Assembly: GCA_017051695.1 (NCBI GenBank)
Contig: JAFIDK010000004.1
Location: forward strand, 1 to 64,000
DNA: 64,000 bases
Source of the DNA: Algoriphagus aestuarii
GTDB taxonomy: Bacteria; Bacteroidota; Bacteroidia; Cytophagales; Cyclobacteriaceae
Direction of reading: 5' to 3'
Every line of letters starts with the position of its first letter. Within the stretch, counting starts at the first letter, position 1. Of this stretch, positions 8,630-19,000 are shown in pieces. The position numbers and the translations under genes were made by a program. The notes beneath the pieces were generated by a model. That model was not told the origin of the DNA, searched no databases, and saw nothing but the letters and a program-made list of their open reading frames with translations.

Positions 8630-8756
8630 TGCTGTACCAAATCATAAATCCTTTTTGTTAATTTTTGTATTGGCCTTTTTGATGGCAATATATTTTGGTA
8701 AAAGGAGGGGAATGATAGGATTTATGATATAGGATGTATGATTTTAGATGTGTGTG

Positions 8757-8783
8757 TAAAGTTTAGAGTTTAGAGTTTAAAGT
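8757..8783. repeat. Short AT-rich tandem repeat (GTTTAGA)n
   Basis: Three near-perfect heptamers of GTTTAGA/GTTTAAA type lie next to a GAATTTG doublet (about 8795-8812). The words resemble the array at 629-680. It is likely slippage-prone intergenic filler. Confidence 0.6.
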
Positions 8784-8884
8784 GATAAATGAAGAATTTG
8801 GAATTTGGAATTTTTAAGACTCTGAAGGGGGCTAAATGTTAGTAGCATGGCATCAAAGTGTAAAAAATCTACAAAAAGGCCTGA

Positions 8885-8908
8885 AAAATACCCAATATTG
8901 GGTATTTT
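8885..8908 (-). terminator. Palindromic terminator, sister of the one at 3928
   Basis: A 24-base perfect palindrome with core TACCCAATATTGGGTA and A/T runs at both ends. It differs from the 3928-3957 element only at the central bases. On the minus strand it lies downstream of the WecA-like gene ending at 9089 and upstream of the secreted-protein operon, so it insulates the two. Confidence 0.75.
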
Positions 8909-8975
8909 CTTTATGATTTCTTTGCCCTTAATTTGTTGAGCGTTAAGTTTTAATTAGGCATTTGCCTATTATATT

Positions 8976-9004
8976 AAGAGCCGGGGTATTCCTCGGCTTT
9001 TTTT
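8976..9004 (+). terminator. Plus-oriented intrinsic terminator with no visible plus-strand gene
   Basis: The stem AGCCGGGG (8979-8986) pairs with CCTCGGCT (8991-8998) with one G-T wobble and a TATT loop, and is followed directly by seven Ts (8998-9004) on the plus strand. On the minus strand the stem is followed by CTTAATATAA, not a T run. It therefore ends plus-strand transcription, yet no plus-strand gene precedes it. A second small hairpin (TAGGCA/TGCCTA, 8955-8968) lies just before it. Confidence 0.75.
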
Positions 9005-9088
9005 GATAGATGGCCCAATGCACAGGGAAGTTAAAACCACAATAGCATTTTGCGATGGGAACCTAATCCTTAGGGAATGATTGGTGAT

Positions 9089-10051
9089 TTAGATCAGATG
9101 GAATTTTCTCTGAATAGAAAGTTTGACACTTAAGTAGAGCAGGCAAAAAACGACAATCACCAATACGGCAAGATCATCTTCCGGCATGGTCCTAAACCGG
9201 ATAAACAAAAAGAAGTTTAACAGTAATTGGATCAGGGCATAAAAAACGGCGATTAGGACATGGTCTTTTTTACCTTCATTGGCCAGAATCTGGTAAAGAT
9301 GTTTCCGATGAGGCTGTAGGACATTTTCCTTTTTCAATCCTCTCTGAATCATGGTGAGGATGGTTTCTACTCCATACACCAAAAGTACTAACACCACAGT
9401 CCAACTTCCGGTTTCGAGGTACCATTGCGTCAAGAAATAGATCATCAGATAAGCAATGGAAATACTTCCGATATCTCCGGCAAACATCATGGCATGCTTT
9501 CTAAAGTTAAATATCAGAAATACGCAGATGGCCAGAATCTCGTATTGAATCAATTCCCTGTCAAAGATTGGGGAATACACATTGATAGCAAGTAGACTGC
9601 CTAAGAAAACCAGAGAATACAAACCGGTGATTCCATTGATCCCATCCATGAAGTTTACTGCATTGATACATCCCAATCCAATGATATAAAAGGCCAGAAT
9701 AGCATACCAAGGCATTAATAGGAATACATCCAATTCAAAAAAGGCCATGCTGATGGCGAGGAATTGTATACCAAAGCGAAGTTTTCTGGAAAGAGAGTAC
9801 AGATCATCCATCAAAGAAATGGCAGCGACCCAAAGGATGCCTATTACCATCCAGGTGTTTTGGAAGTCAAAAGCCATCCACCAGAGCACCACTGCAGCAG
9901 GAAAAAGGATCCCTCCTCCCCTTACAGTGGGGATTCTATGTGAGCTTCTGTCATTTGGGACATCAATTATCTTAAATCTGATAGCCAGCCTTTGGTAAAC
10001 CAATGCTATTAACAATAAGATCAAAAAAACGATGAGGTGTGATAAAATCAT
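9089..10051 (-). CDS. WecA/WbpL-family undecaprenyl-phosphate sugar-1-phosphate transferase
   Basis: This 320-residue integral membrane protein has about ten TM helices. It starts glycan assembly by moving a HexNAc-1-phosphate from a UDP-sugar to undecaprenyl phosphate at the inner leaflet. Family motifs are in order: PNDRSSHRIPTVRGGG (about 36-51), the Mg-binding LMDDLYSLSRKLRF (about 80-93), NAVNFMDGINGITG (about 130-143), FAGDIGSISIAY (about 190-201) and PHRKHLYQIL near residue 247. Length and motifs fit the GNT family (WecA, WbpL, TagO) rather than MraY. It stands alone with its own terminator downstream, about 480 bases from the next gene. It may start the polymer built by the long operon. 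The sugar specificity cannot be read from sequence. Confidence 0.9.
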   Translation of the reverse strand: MILSHLIVFLILLLIALVYQRLAIRFKIIDVPNDRSSHRIPTVRGGGILFPAAVVLWWMAFDFQNTWMVIGILWVAAISLMDDLYSLSRKLRFGIQFLAISMAFFELDVFLLMPWYAILAFYIIGLGCINAVNFMDGINGITGLYSLVFLGSLLAINVYSPIFDRELIQYEILAICVFLIFNFRKHAMMFAGDIGSISIAYLMIYFLTQWYLETGSWTVVLVLLVYGVETILTMIQRGLKKENVLQPHRKHLYQILANEGKKDHVLIAVFYALIQLLLNFFLFIRFRTMPEDDLAVLVIVVFCLLYLSVKLSIQRKFHLI

Positions 10052-10533
10052 TTAAAATTTCCAATGAAACATTTTCTAAAATGGCATTAACTTTTTAGAT
10101 GTATTTCAAGCTAATAAAAAGATCAATTATTTAGTAATCCAGATAGGATTGGATTTTTATTTTATGTGATTATAAGTTATGATGCCAATGCAATTATTTT
10201 CTTTGTTTTACTACTGGATAAGGAATGACCAAATTATCCTTAAAACTAGAGTTTCATCTATTTATAACTGGTTTTTAGCTTTTCTGAGATAACAGCAAAC
10301 ATACAGATATAAATATATGATAATCTGCAATCTTGGGTGCAACTATAATTTCTTGGCTCACTTGGATGGTGATAGGTGACCTAAGTGGCCTGAAACCTGT
10401 AGTGAAGTTCATTTTATCTCATGACCGGTAGAATTACGGATATTCATATTATCTTTTTTAACTATGTTGAATTCCCTCTAAATTTTAAACCAAGTTTTTT
10501 TGTTCACTAAAACCCAATTATTCAACAGAACTA
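10052..10533. other. Intergenic region upstream of the WecA-like gene
   Basis: I see no gene in these 482 bases. A TATGTTTG on the minus strand (10296-10303) matches the Bacteroidota -7 box TAnnTTTG. The nearest TTG upstream lies 24 bases away, slightly too far, and the element would leave a leader of about 240 bases before the WecA-like ATG. No hairpin strong enough to end the neuA-side transcript was found; the short palindrome TAGGTGACCTA near 10374 has no T run. Confidence 0.35.
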
Positions 10534-11349
10534 TCACCAAGCAGTCCAGCCACCATCAATTACAAGATTATGTCCCACCACATGACTACTTGCTTCTGAA
10601 GCCAGATAAACAATCCCACCACGAAGTTCAGTTTTATCACTCATTCTACCTATAGGATTAAGTTGTTCGAACCTCTCCAAAAATAAGCCTTGATGGCCAT
10701 TCCAAATTCCTCCTGGAGTCAAGGCATTTACCCTGATTCCTTTTTCTGCCCAAAGTGTGGCTAGGTATTTAGTCAAAGCCACTACCCCGTGTTTACTTAC
10801 TGAATAAGCTACAGGCTGGGAAATTCCTGTCCCTGGATAAATTCGATGGTTTGGACTTACCACACCATAAAGGGAGGCAATATTAATGATTGAGCCATGT
10901 CCATTGGATAGCATATGAGCACCGATCACTTGACATCCTATGAAGCAACCAGTTAAATTTACCTGAATGATATTGTTCCAGTCTTCTAAAGGAAAGTCTT
11001 CAAACCCCGAATCAAAATTCTTTGATTTGCTTTGATTCGTAAAGCCAGCATTATTTATGAGAATATTAATTTCTTTTTCTGAGGAGAGGATTAGATCCAA
11101 GGTGGTCTGCCAAGATCCTCTGGAAGTAACATCCAATTCCAATGCCTTAATTTGATTATAGCCTGCTTGATTCAGGATTGAAACTGCTTTTTGGCAAGCT
11201 TCCAGATTTTTATCAGCCAAATAAACGATTGCGCCATGGTCTGCTAAAGCAATTGCATGCTCAGAAGCCAGAAGTCCAGCGCCGCCAGTCACTAATGCAA
11301 CTTTCCCAGTTAAATCAAATAGAGGAGAAATCGGGGTAGAATTATTCAT
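10534..11349 (-). CDS. SDR-family oxidoreductase (PtmA-like) of the nonulosonic acid module
   Basis: This 271-residue short-chain dehydrogenase has the NAD(P) site TGGAGLLASEHA (about 21-32), the NNAG motif at about 99-102 (ILINNAGF), the catalytic Ser in IINIASLYG and the YSVSK motif (Y-x-x-x-K) near 181. The C-terminus IDGGWTAW is typical. It lies five bases after a CMP-acylneuraminate synthetase gene. An SDR next to this synthetase recalls the Campylobacter ptmA-ptmB pair used in legionaminic/pseudaminic-type flagellin glycosylation. The reaction here is unknown. It could modify a nonulosonate precursor or make an unrelated sugar. It is the last gene of the giant adhesin-Gfo-neuA-SDR string. 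Confidence 0.85.
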   Translation of the reverse strand: MNNSTPISPLFDLTGKVALVTGGAGLLASEHAIALADHGAIVYLADKNLEACQKAVSILNQAGYNQIKALELDVTSRGSWQTTLDLILSSEKEINILINNAGFTNQSKSKNFDSGFEDFPLEDWNNIIQVNLTGCFIGCQVIGAHMLSNGHGSIINIASLYGVVSPNHRIYPGTGISQPVAYSVSKHGVVALTKYLATLWAEKGIRVNALTPGGIWNGHQGLFLERFEQLNPIGRMSDKTELRGGIVYLASEASSHVVGHNLVIDGGWTAW

Positions 11350-11354
11350 TTGTA

Positions 11355-12056
11355 TTATTTAGAGTTTTTTTGACTGATGATAAATTCGATTAATTGAAAA
11401 TCCAAATCAGAATCGATATCTATGGCTCTTTCTCGAGGCATGGGACTTATTAGGCATTTTGCTTTTGACCAATGCTCAAATTCATAAAGAGCAGATCTTT
11501 TGACCACGTAAGCTGCTGGGCTCAGGCTATAAACAATAGGTGCATCCTGTCTTCTGACAATTGGCTTTTCTGAGGTTTTTACTATTTGAGCAAAACCATT
11601 ACCATTGATTTCCATCATATTAAAATAAGGGTTTCTTTCAGGCTCATATCCTGTAATCACCACGTCAATATCCGGCCGACTCAATGCCAATTGAATTGCA
11701 TTATCAATATCTTCAGTTTCTTTTAGAGGAACCGTCACATCCATATCCACCAAGTAATCAAACTTACAGTTCATCAAAGATTCCATAGTCTCTAATGCAT
11801 GAATAAAAACGGGCCACTTACTGGCAGTATCAGAAGCTAGGTCATCTGGTCTTAGGAATGGTACCAATGCGCCAAAATCCTTTGCAACTTCCGCAATTAT
11901 TTTAGAATCTGTGGACACCACAAGTTCATCCAGAAGTTTAGATTTTTTTGCTTGAATTACTGTATGGCCAATTAAGGGGATATTGTTCAGAAGTTTGACA
12001 TTTTTCCCTGGGACACCTTTAGAGCCTCCTCTACAACAAATAGTACCTAAAATCAT
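11355..12056 (-). CDS. neuA: CMP-acylneuraminate cytidylyltransferase (NeuA/PtmB-like)
   Basis: This 233-residue enzyme activates a nonulosonic acid with CTP to give the CMP-sugar used by sialyltransferase-like enzymes. It has the nucleotide loop CRGGSKGVPGKN (residues 8-19), the STDS motif at about 49-52, an RPDDLASD segment and the metal-site region YLVDMDVTVPL (about 101-111). The C-terminal IDIDSDLDF is typical. The length matches the single-domain synthetases. It cannot be distinguished by eye between Neu5Ac, legionaminic and pseudaminic acid. ATG start. It lies five bases downstream of the Gfo/Idh gene and five bases upstream of the SDR gene. Its pathway partners neuB and neuC are 9.5 kb away, across the adhesin gene. 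Confidence 0.93.
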   Translation of the reverse strand: MILGTICCRGGSKGVPGKNVKLLNNIPLIGHTVIQAKKSKLLDELVVSTDSKIIAEVAKDFGALVPFLRPDDLASDTASKWPVFIHALETMESLMNCKFDYLVDMDVTVPLKETEDIDNAIQLALSRPDIDVVITGYEPERNPYFNMMEINGNGFAQIVKTSEKPIVRRQDAPIVYSLSPAAYVVKRSALYEFEHWSKAKCLISPMPRERAIDIDSDLDFQLIEFIISQKNSK

Positions 12057-12061
12057 ATAAA

Positions 12062-13036
12062 CTAGAAAGTATTTATAGTCCCGTTAATGGAGGAAGTTTT
12101 TGACTCCAAGACCATTTTTAAACTAATTAATCCATCTTGAAAGGAAGTTAACCTATCATCGACTGGATTATTCATAAAAGCATCGACAATTTGAAGGTAC
12201 CTATCATTTCTTTCAAAACCAGAAAAATCAAATTTTTCAAGGTCATTCTGAGCTGTGACTAGGCTAACAGTCCTCTCTGCCAAATCCCATTTAACCGTTC
12301 CATTCTCGCAAGTTATAATGCAAAACCGGATTAATTTTCGTTGATGGTAATCAAGGTGGATAGTGGCATTGCATCCATTTTCAAATTGAATTAATACATC
12401 AGCCAAATCTTCTGTTTCAATTTCTAATTCTGGATTTTTTTGGTAAAAACATCCAATTTTTTTAGGGAAGCCCAGCAGCCAGCGCAAGTAATCAAACTCG
12501 TGAACTAAATCCAGCATAACTCCTCCCCCTTTTTCTATACTTGCACTCATTCCCTTCCTATGATCTTCTAATGGCCTCCAGTCAGGTAAATATTGACCCA
12601 CAAAAGCATTAACGGAATAAACCTTCCCCATTTTGCCAGAATCAAGGATTTCCTTTACTTTCCTGATTCCTGGATCAAAATGCAAATCAAAGCCAACTTG
12701 GATTCTGACCTTCTCAGATATCATTCGGTCCAAAACTCTCTCCAAATCATTCCATTTATGACTGATAGGCTTTTCCAAATAAATATTTTTGATCCCTGCA
12801 TCCATAAATGAATTCAGGTCTTCTAAATGGAAAGCGGTTGGAGAGCAAATAAACCCGTGAGTATAGGCTGTGTTTTTTAAAGCTTGCTCAATGGTTTGAT
12901 ACCTATTCAAGTGCTCAAATCCTTCAGACAGTTTAGTTTTGGAGGTTATTATACTCACATCGGATATTCCAAGTGCAAGAAGATTGGTAGTATGCCTTTT
13001 ACCGATTGAGCCGAAGCCTTTCAGAAGAACTTTCAT
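12062..13036 (-). CDS. Gfo/Idh/MocA-family sugar oxidoreductase
   Basis: This 324-residue protein has an N-terminal Rossmann motif GFGSIGKRH (8-16), the family motif YLEKPISH (about 90-97, with the Glu-Lys-Pro that contacts nicotinamide and substrate) and the C-terminal alpha/beta domain with GGGVMLDLVHEFDYLRWLLG (the H-E-F-D part holds the usual catalytic histidine). It uses NAD(P) to oxidise or reduce a sugar or sugar nucleotide. The string Gfo/Idh-neuA-SDR suggests it modifies a nonulosonate precursor. The substrate is not deducible. It begins 53 bases after the stop of the giant adhesin, with no terminator visible between them, so read-through from the adhesin promoter is possible. Confidence 0.88.
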   Translation of the reverse strand: MKVLLKGFGSIGKRHTTNLLALGISDVSIITSKTKLSEGFEHLNRYQTIEQALKNTAYTHGFICSPTAFHLEDLNSFMDAGIKNIYLEKPISHKWNDLERVLDRMISEKVRIQVGFDLHFDPGIRKVKEILDSGKMGKVYSVNAFVGQYLPDWRPLEDHRKGMSASIEKGGGVMLDLVHEFDYLRWLLGFPKKIGCFYQKNPELEIETEDLADVLIQFENGCNATIHLDYHQRKLIRFCIITCENGTVKWDLAERTVSLVTAQNDLEKFDFSGFERNDRYLQIVDAFMNNPVDDRLTSFQDGLISLKMVLESKTSSINGTINTF

Positions 13037-13089
13037 GTATATCCTTTAAAAATCTTTAGTTAAGGAATCGCAAAGGTATTTGATAAATT

Positions 13090-16000
13090 TTATCTTATCA
13101 GAACAAATACCCCTGCTTTATCAAGTTTTTCTCCAGATCTGGTGACAAAAGTACCTCTATATACATAATTTCCGTTTGGTGCGGGTTTCCCGTTTACAAA
13201 GCCATCCCAACCTTGGTCTTCTAAAGAATTAGCCTGATAGATCAATTCACCCCAAGTATTGAATATATAGAATTCCATAGAGGCAATACCTCTATAGTAA
13301 GGCTTGAAAAATTGATTTTTCAGTCCATCCGGAGTGAAAGCATTTGGAATCATCACATTATAATCATCAAAGACCTGGACTTGCATTTGGAACTCAGACA
13401 TACACCCAATATTATCTATAGTAGACAAGGTAACCGTGTAAACACCTTTGTTTTGGAAGGTATGAGTTGGGTTTTGAACAGAGCTTGAAGAGCCATCTCC
13501 AAAATCCCAATTCCAAATAATTGCATTTCCTAAACTTAAATCCTCAAACTGTACAGGTTCCTGAATTTGAATCTCTCCATTGGTAATGATTGTTCCTCCC
13601 CCGAGATCAATTTCATATTGGAAATTTGCAGCCAGTTGTGTTTCAGCTATCAAGACCTTGATTCTTTGAGGAGCATTCCAGCAGAAAGCACCTTTTAAAC
13701 TACTGCTGACACGATAATCACCAGACACTGCTACACTTCCTAATTCAGAAACCTGCATGGCTGTACCATTAGGACTAAGCACATTATAGTCATAGACATT
13801 TGGATTAAATCCTTCTATGTAATCAGTTAAATCCACTGTTCCATTTGGATCGCAGACCACAGATGGGTTAGAAACCTTAAGGTTAGGGATAGAATTAACA
13901 GTAACAGTAACAGGTTTAGGTTCTACTCCACAAACTCCGGTGCCTTCTACTGAAACATAGTAAGTGACTGGACTGTCAGAGGTAGATAATCCTGAAATGG
14001 AAATTTGTCCATTAGAATTTATCTGATAGTCAATTCCGGCGGTAGTTCCTGAATTGATTATTTGTGTAGTATTTGCATCAAAATACCAGGTAAAGACAGG
14101 ATTTGGCACATTTCCAGGAACAGATGGTTTAATTGTTGCCACTGCTCCTTCACAAATTGACTGATTTGGAGCTGAAATTTGAGTTGGGACTTCTTCAAGC
14201 TCAACTGGGCTATCCAAAATCAAAAGACAAGATCCAGAATCTGTAATTTCAAAAGAATAAGTTCCTATTCCCAAATTATCTATTGAAACTATACCAGAAG
14301 CAGGTACTGCCTGGGCGCCAATTGATTGACCATTTTTGAATTTCTCAACCGAATAAGTACCATACCCTCCAATAACTTCAAAGGATATAAGCCCATTGTT
14401 CAAATCACAGGTTGGTCCAATTGCCTCCAAATTTTGGATATCAAGTGGAGCGGAAGGCCCTTTTACCTCAATATTTTCAAGTAAGACATTACAAGATTCA
14501 GGAGTGATAATCTCAATTTCGTAAGTACCTGGATCCACTTCAAAAACATTGCTTGAAACAGCTGCTGCTCCGTTAAGACTATATGTGAAGTTGCCCGAAC
14601 CACCAGCTGCATTTACAGTGATTTGTCCTTTTTCACCAAAACAAGCTTCGTCTATAACTGTAAATGAAGCCGTTGGAATATCAAAAACCTTAACTTTTGC
14701 TTCACCTACAAAACCCGGACAAATAGTTGGTCCAGATGCGATCACATAAAAAGAATAATTTGAGCTATTGGCTGGAAGTCCAGAAACTTCCAATTCACCA
14801 GAAGCATTTTGGTTAAAGACAAAACCGTTTCCATCTGGATTATTATCTGTAGGGATAGCTTGTGTAAGCCCTTTATCATAGAACCATTGGTAAGTAACCG
14901 GAGAGGCCGGTGGGTCAACAGAGGGCAAGAAAATCACTGATTCTCCTAAGCAAATCGCTTGTTCATCTACCAATACCTGAGTTGGGCCATCCACTAAGTT
15001 TACTTCCTCAGAATTAATTTGACAGCCTTCGGCGTCTGTAATAGTCAAACTATAAGTACCTATAAGCAAGCCATTGATTTTTATATCAGGACCATTCACA
15101 CTTTGGGTAGAAAAAGTTGTTCCATCTTTGATCAATTCAACTTGATATGGAGCCCAACCTCCTGACACTTTGGTTTCAATTTTACCATTTGCAGCACCAC
15201 AACCCGGATCAATTGCAGTCAAAGGTTCCAAAGTAAGAGTTTTTGCCGGGCCTTCAATTTCAACAGAAAGCACTTGTGCGCAACCAGCTGGTGTAGCTAT
15301 TGTAATTGTGTAAGTTCCTGGTGCAAAATTTCTTGATTCAAGATCTGCCAAACTTCCTGCAGGCTCTGAATTCACTTGATAAGTATAAGCAGGCAAATCA
15401 CCAGAAACCAATGAAATTTTACCGTTTTTATCCCCAAAACATGTTTCGGGACTCACTTCCAAAACCACCTCAGGAGTGTCATAAACTTCAACTTCTACCG
15501 GTATTTCCTGGCCTGTACAAACCACATAGAAATAATAAGTGTATTTACCTGCGGGTAAATTATCAATGGCTAATTCAGGATTAAGCCAATCCGTATCATC
15601 TATGGTATAAATCACATTTGGATCTGAAGAATCAGGTCCTGAGCTTATTTCGCCAACTTGACCAGGAGATTTAAACCATTTTACTTCTGTAGCTGCAGCA
15701 GGTGGTAAATTCGGATCAGGAGCTATATGGATAGGCCTAATCAGTACTTGATTACCAGTACAGTTGTCAATTGGAGGAACTAACTGGTATACTGGATCGG
15801 AGGACTCTTCCACTTCAAATGAGAAAGTCTCAATACAGGAAACTGAATCAGTTACTATAAGATAATATGTGTCTGGGGCTAAATTAAAGGCACCATTCAA
15901 ATCTCCAGTTATAACAGAGCCTGTTGGACTACCTTTTCTCCATTCAACTGAATATGCTGGCCAACCTCCAGAAATCAAAAGATTTTCTATGCTTCCATTA

Positions 16001-19000
16001 TCCAGATCACAGGAACTTCTAATTATATCGGGAGTATTAATGGTTATAGCAGCAGTTGGTCCAGCTATGACTACGTCATAGGATTCTGCACAACCCAATC
16101 CATCTTTAATTGAAATGGTATAATTGCCTGGAGCTAAATTAGTCCAAGAAGTTGAACTTGAGTAGGCAGCACCATTTAGGCTATATTCATAAGTTCCGTT
16201 TCCACCGGTTGCTGTAACTGTTATAGATCCATCTGAAGCTTGGTAGCAAGCCTCATTTTTTGTTTCAATGCTGGCTTCAATTGGAGGATTAACTGATACA
16301 TCAGCTTTTTCTACTGAGGTACAAATTCCAGCTCCTGAAATTTCGAGGTAATAGGAATATTGTCCTGCTTCCAAACCAGAGATTGTCAAATCAGAATTTG
16401 CTCCGGTAATCTGATATATAATTCCTTCTGCATCTGGGGTTGGATTAGAAGAAATAGGTTGACTTAAAGAAGCATCCTTATACCATTTCATGGAGGGTTT
16501 AACCGGAGGGACCACCTGAAAAATAGGATTTAAAACGGCATCTTGTCCTTGACAGATTTCTACTGCTATTGGATCAATTGTGACATCAATGCCATCATCA
16601 TTGACAAGGGTAAATAAGTCTGGTCTATTCAATGAACATCCATTAGCATCTACGACAGTGATCGAATAAGTACCTGGAGCAAGGTTTTTGATTTCAAAGG
16701 TTTGACCTGTAATGCTGTAATTAAAAGAATCAATTGCTCCGCCATTGATCGAGACATTATAATCTATTGTCCCACCAGATATATCAAATGTAAATGAACC
16801 ATTGGAAGCTCCACAGGTAGGGTCCGTTTGGGTCTCATTTGTCAATATCAACTCAGAAGGCTGTTCGACTTCCACCATCACTTGGTTATTACAAGGAGCT
16901 CCATCTTCTTGAGCGGTGATTGTATATGTCCCAACAGGGATATCAGTGAAATTCCCATTACTGTTCGACACACCTAATTCTTCGATGGTATAGGTCATAT
17001 TTACAGCCGGGTCACTTGATATCAAGTTAATTTTACCATCATTTCCATTATAGCAAGAGGTTGGTTCCGTTTCAAATACTACCTCTGGAAGCTTTAACAC
17101 TGAAACTTCTGCAGGAATTGGATTTGCAGGACAAACCAAATCACCAGAAACATTCAAATAATAGGTATAAGGAGAGCCAGTATTTAATAAACCAGCAATC
17201 TGAAGTTCATCACCTATCAAAGTATGCGTTGCCCCATTAATTACATCCCCACTGGAAATATTGATATAAGTTCCTGCGTTTGATGGATCCTCGTAAGACC
17301 AGGAGAAAACAGGAGTTGAACCTGCTTGATCGATTATTTTTGGAATTAAACTGGCAAATGGTTCATTTTCACAAATCACCACATCATCCACATCAAAAAC
17401 CGGAATTGGTTGAGCCACCAAATCAATAGATAGCTCAGCAAGGCAGGTATTAGCATCCAGTACAGCTATGGTATGTGAACCAGGAGAAAGATTGGAAATG
17501 GTAAAATCATTTGCTGCATTTATAAGCAAATCCGATCCGAGCGAAGAAATTGGATTTCCATCAAATGAAATCTGGTATTCTCCAGCGGCATCAGGAGTTC
17601 CGCCTGAAACTGTAAAGCTCCAAACCCCATTGTCTTCTCCGCAAGTTGGATCCGTACTAGAAACAGTTTGAACATCTATTTCAGAAGGTTCTGTGATATT
17701 CAGATTATCCTTGAAAGAAGAACATCCTTCAGCGTTTCTGATAGTAAGCGTGTAGGTACCTGGTATAAGGTTTTCAAACAAACCATTATTAGCAGAAAAT
17801 GGAATATCGACTCCATTATTTCCTAATAAGCTAAACTCAAAGTCGGAAAGATTACCAATTGGAATTGCTGCTTGAATTGTACCGTCTCCAGCACCAAAAC
17901 AAGTCACCATTGTCAAGGCAGGGTCGTCCATTTCAGGACCAAAATTTACCAGAATTTCTGCCGGCAAATATCCTTGATCACAAACCTTTGGGCCAGTTAC
18001 TTGTAGATAATAGGTATAAGGAGTTGTTGAGGCAGCCAATCCAGTTACGCTCATTGAATTTGTAGCCACATCAAAAGAGAAGGTTCCTCCGTCAAAATTA
18101 GAAGCTGAGGTTATAGGAGTGTATCCTCCTGCTCCATCAGAAGCAAACCAGTTAAAAGTAGGAGTTGAGGAAGATTGCTCAATAGTCTGGGCCTGTACAG
18201 TCGCAGTTTGACCTTCACAGATTTCATCGTTGCTGACAGCATATTCGGAAGGAGTCTCGTAAGGAACATCCATAGTAATACTGATTGGGCAGCCTTCTGC
18301 GTCTATCACTTCAATGGCATAGGATTGACCTTTGAGATCTTCCACTTTATACGTATCTCCTGTTTTGGTAAGGTTTAAGGATACAATTTCCTGACCTCCA
18401 ATTAAAATTGAAGAGTAAGGTGGATTTCCCCCGGTCAATGTAAATTCCAGGGATCCATTTTGAAGGTCACAATATTCTTCAGTTGTACTTACAGGAGTCA
18501 AAGCTAAACTAGTAGCAGGTCCTTCAATAATAACCGGAGTAACTAGGTTCGTACAGTTTGGGTTCTGGGTTACCACTTCTACCTCGTAATCACCTGGCAA
18601 TAGATTTGAGAAGGTGTGTGTATTTCCAGCAACTGCTCCACTTTGTTGAATCGATGTAGCATTTCCTATTTGATATAAATAAAACTCCTTATTTCCGGTT
18701 CCTCCTTGAGCGGTAACTTCGATAGCACCGTTCCCTTCTCTACACCAATCCGGTTTTTCTACAACCTGAATATCTATTGCAGGGTGTACAGTGATAGTTG
18801 CAACTGTAGAAACCGAGCCCACATAAGGACAAAAGTTTCCATTTCCTGAGCCATTATCCTGAAAATCAGTTTCAACATAAAAAGAATAGGTTTTCGGATT
18901 TAAACCATCAGCTGTAAGACCAGTAACAGTAAGTTTCCCATCATTTGCAATATTAACAGTTACCGGAACGCTTGCAATTGTCATATTTCCATTAACTAAC

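Larger units (their letters stand above)
8588..9088. other. 500-base intergenic region
   Basis: No protein gene is visible on either strand. It contains the possible operon promoter (8596-8629), the heptamer repeat (8757-8783), the terminator palindrome (8885-8908) and the plus-oriented terminator (8976-9004). The stretch between about 8909 and 9004 could encode a small plus-strand RNA (see findings). Confidence 0.6.
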
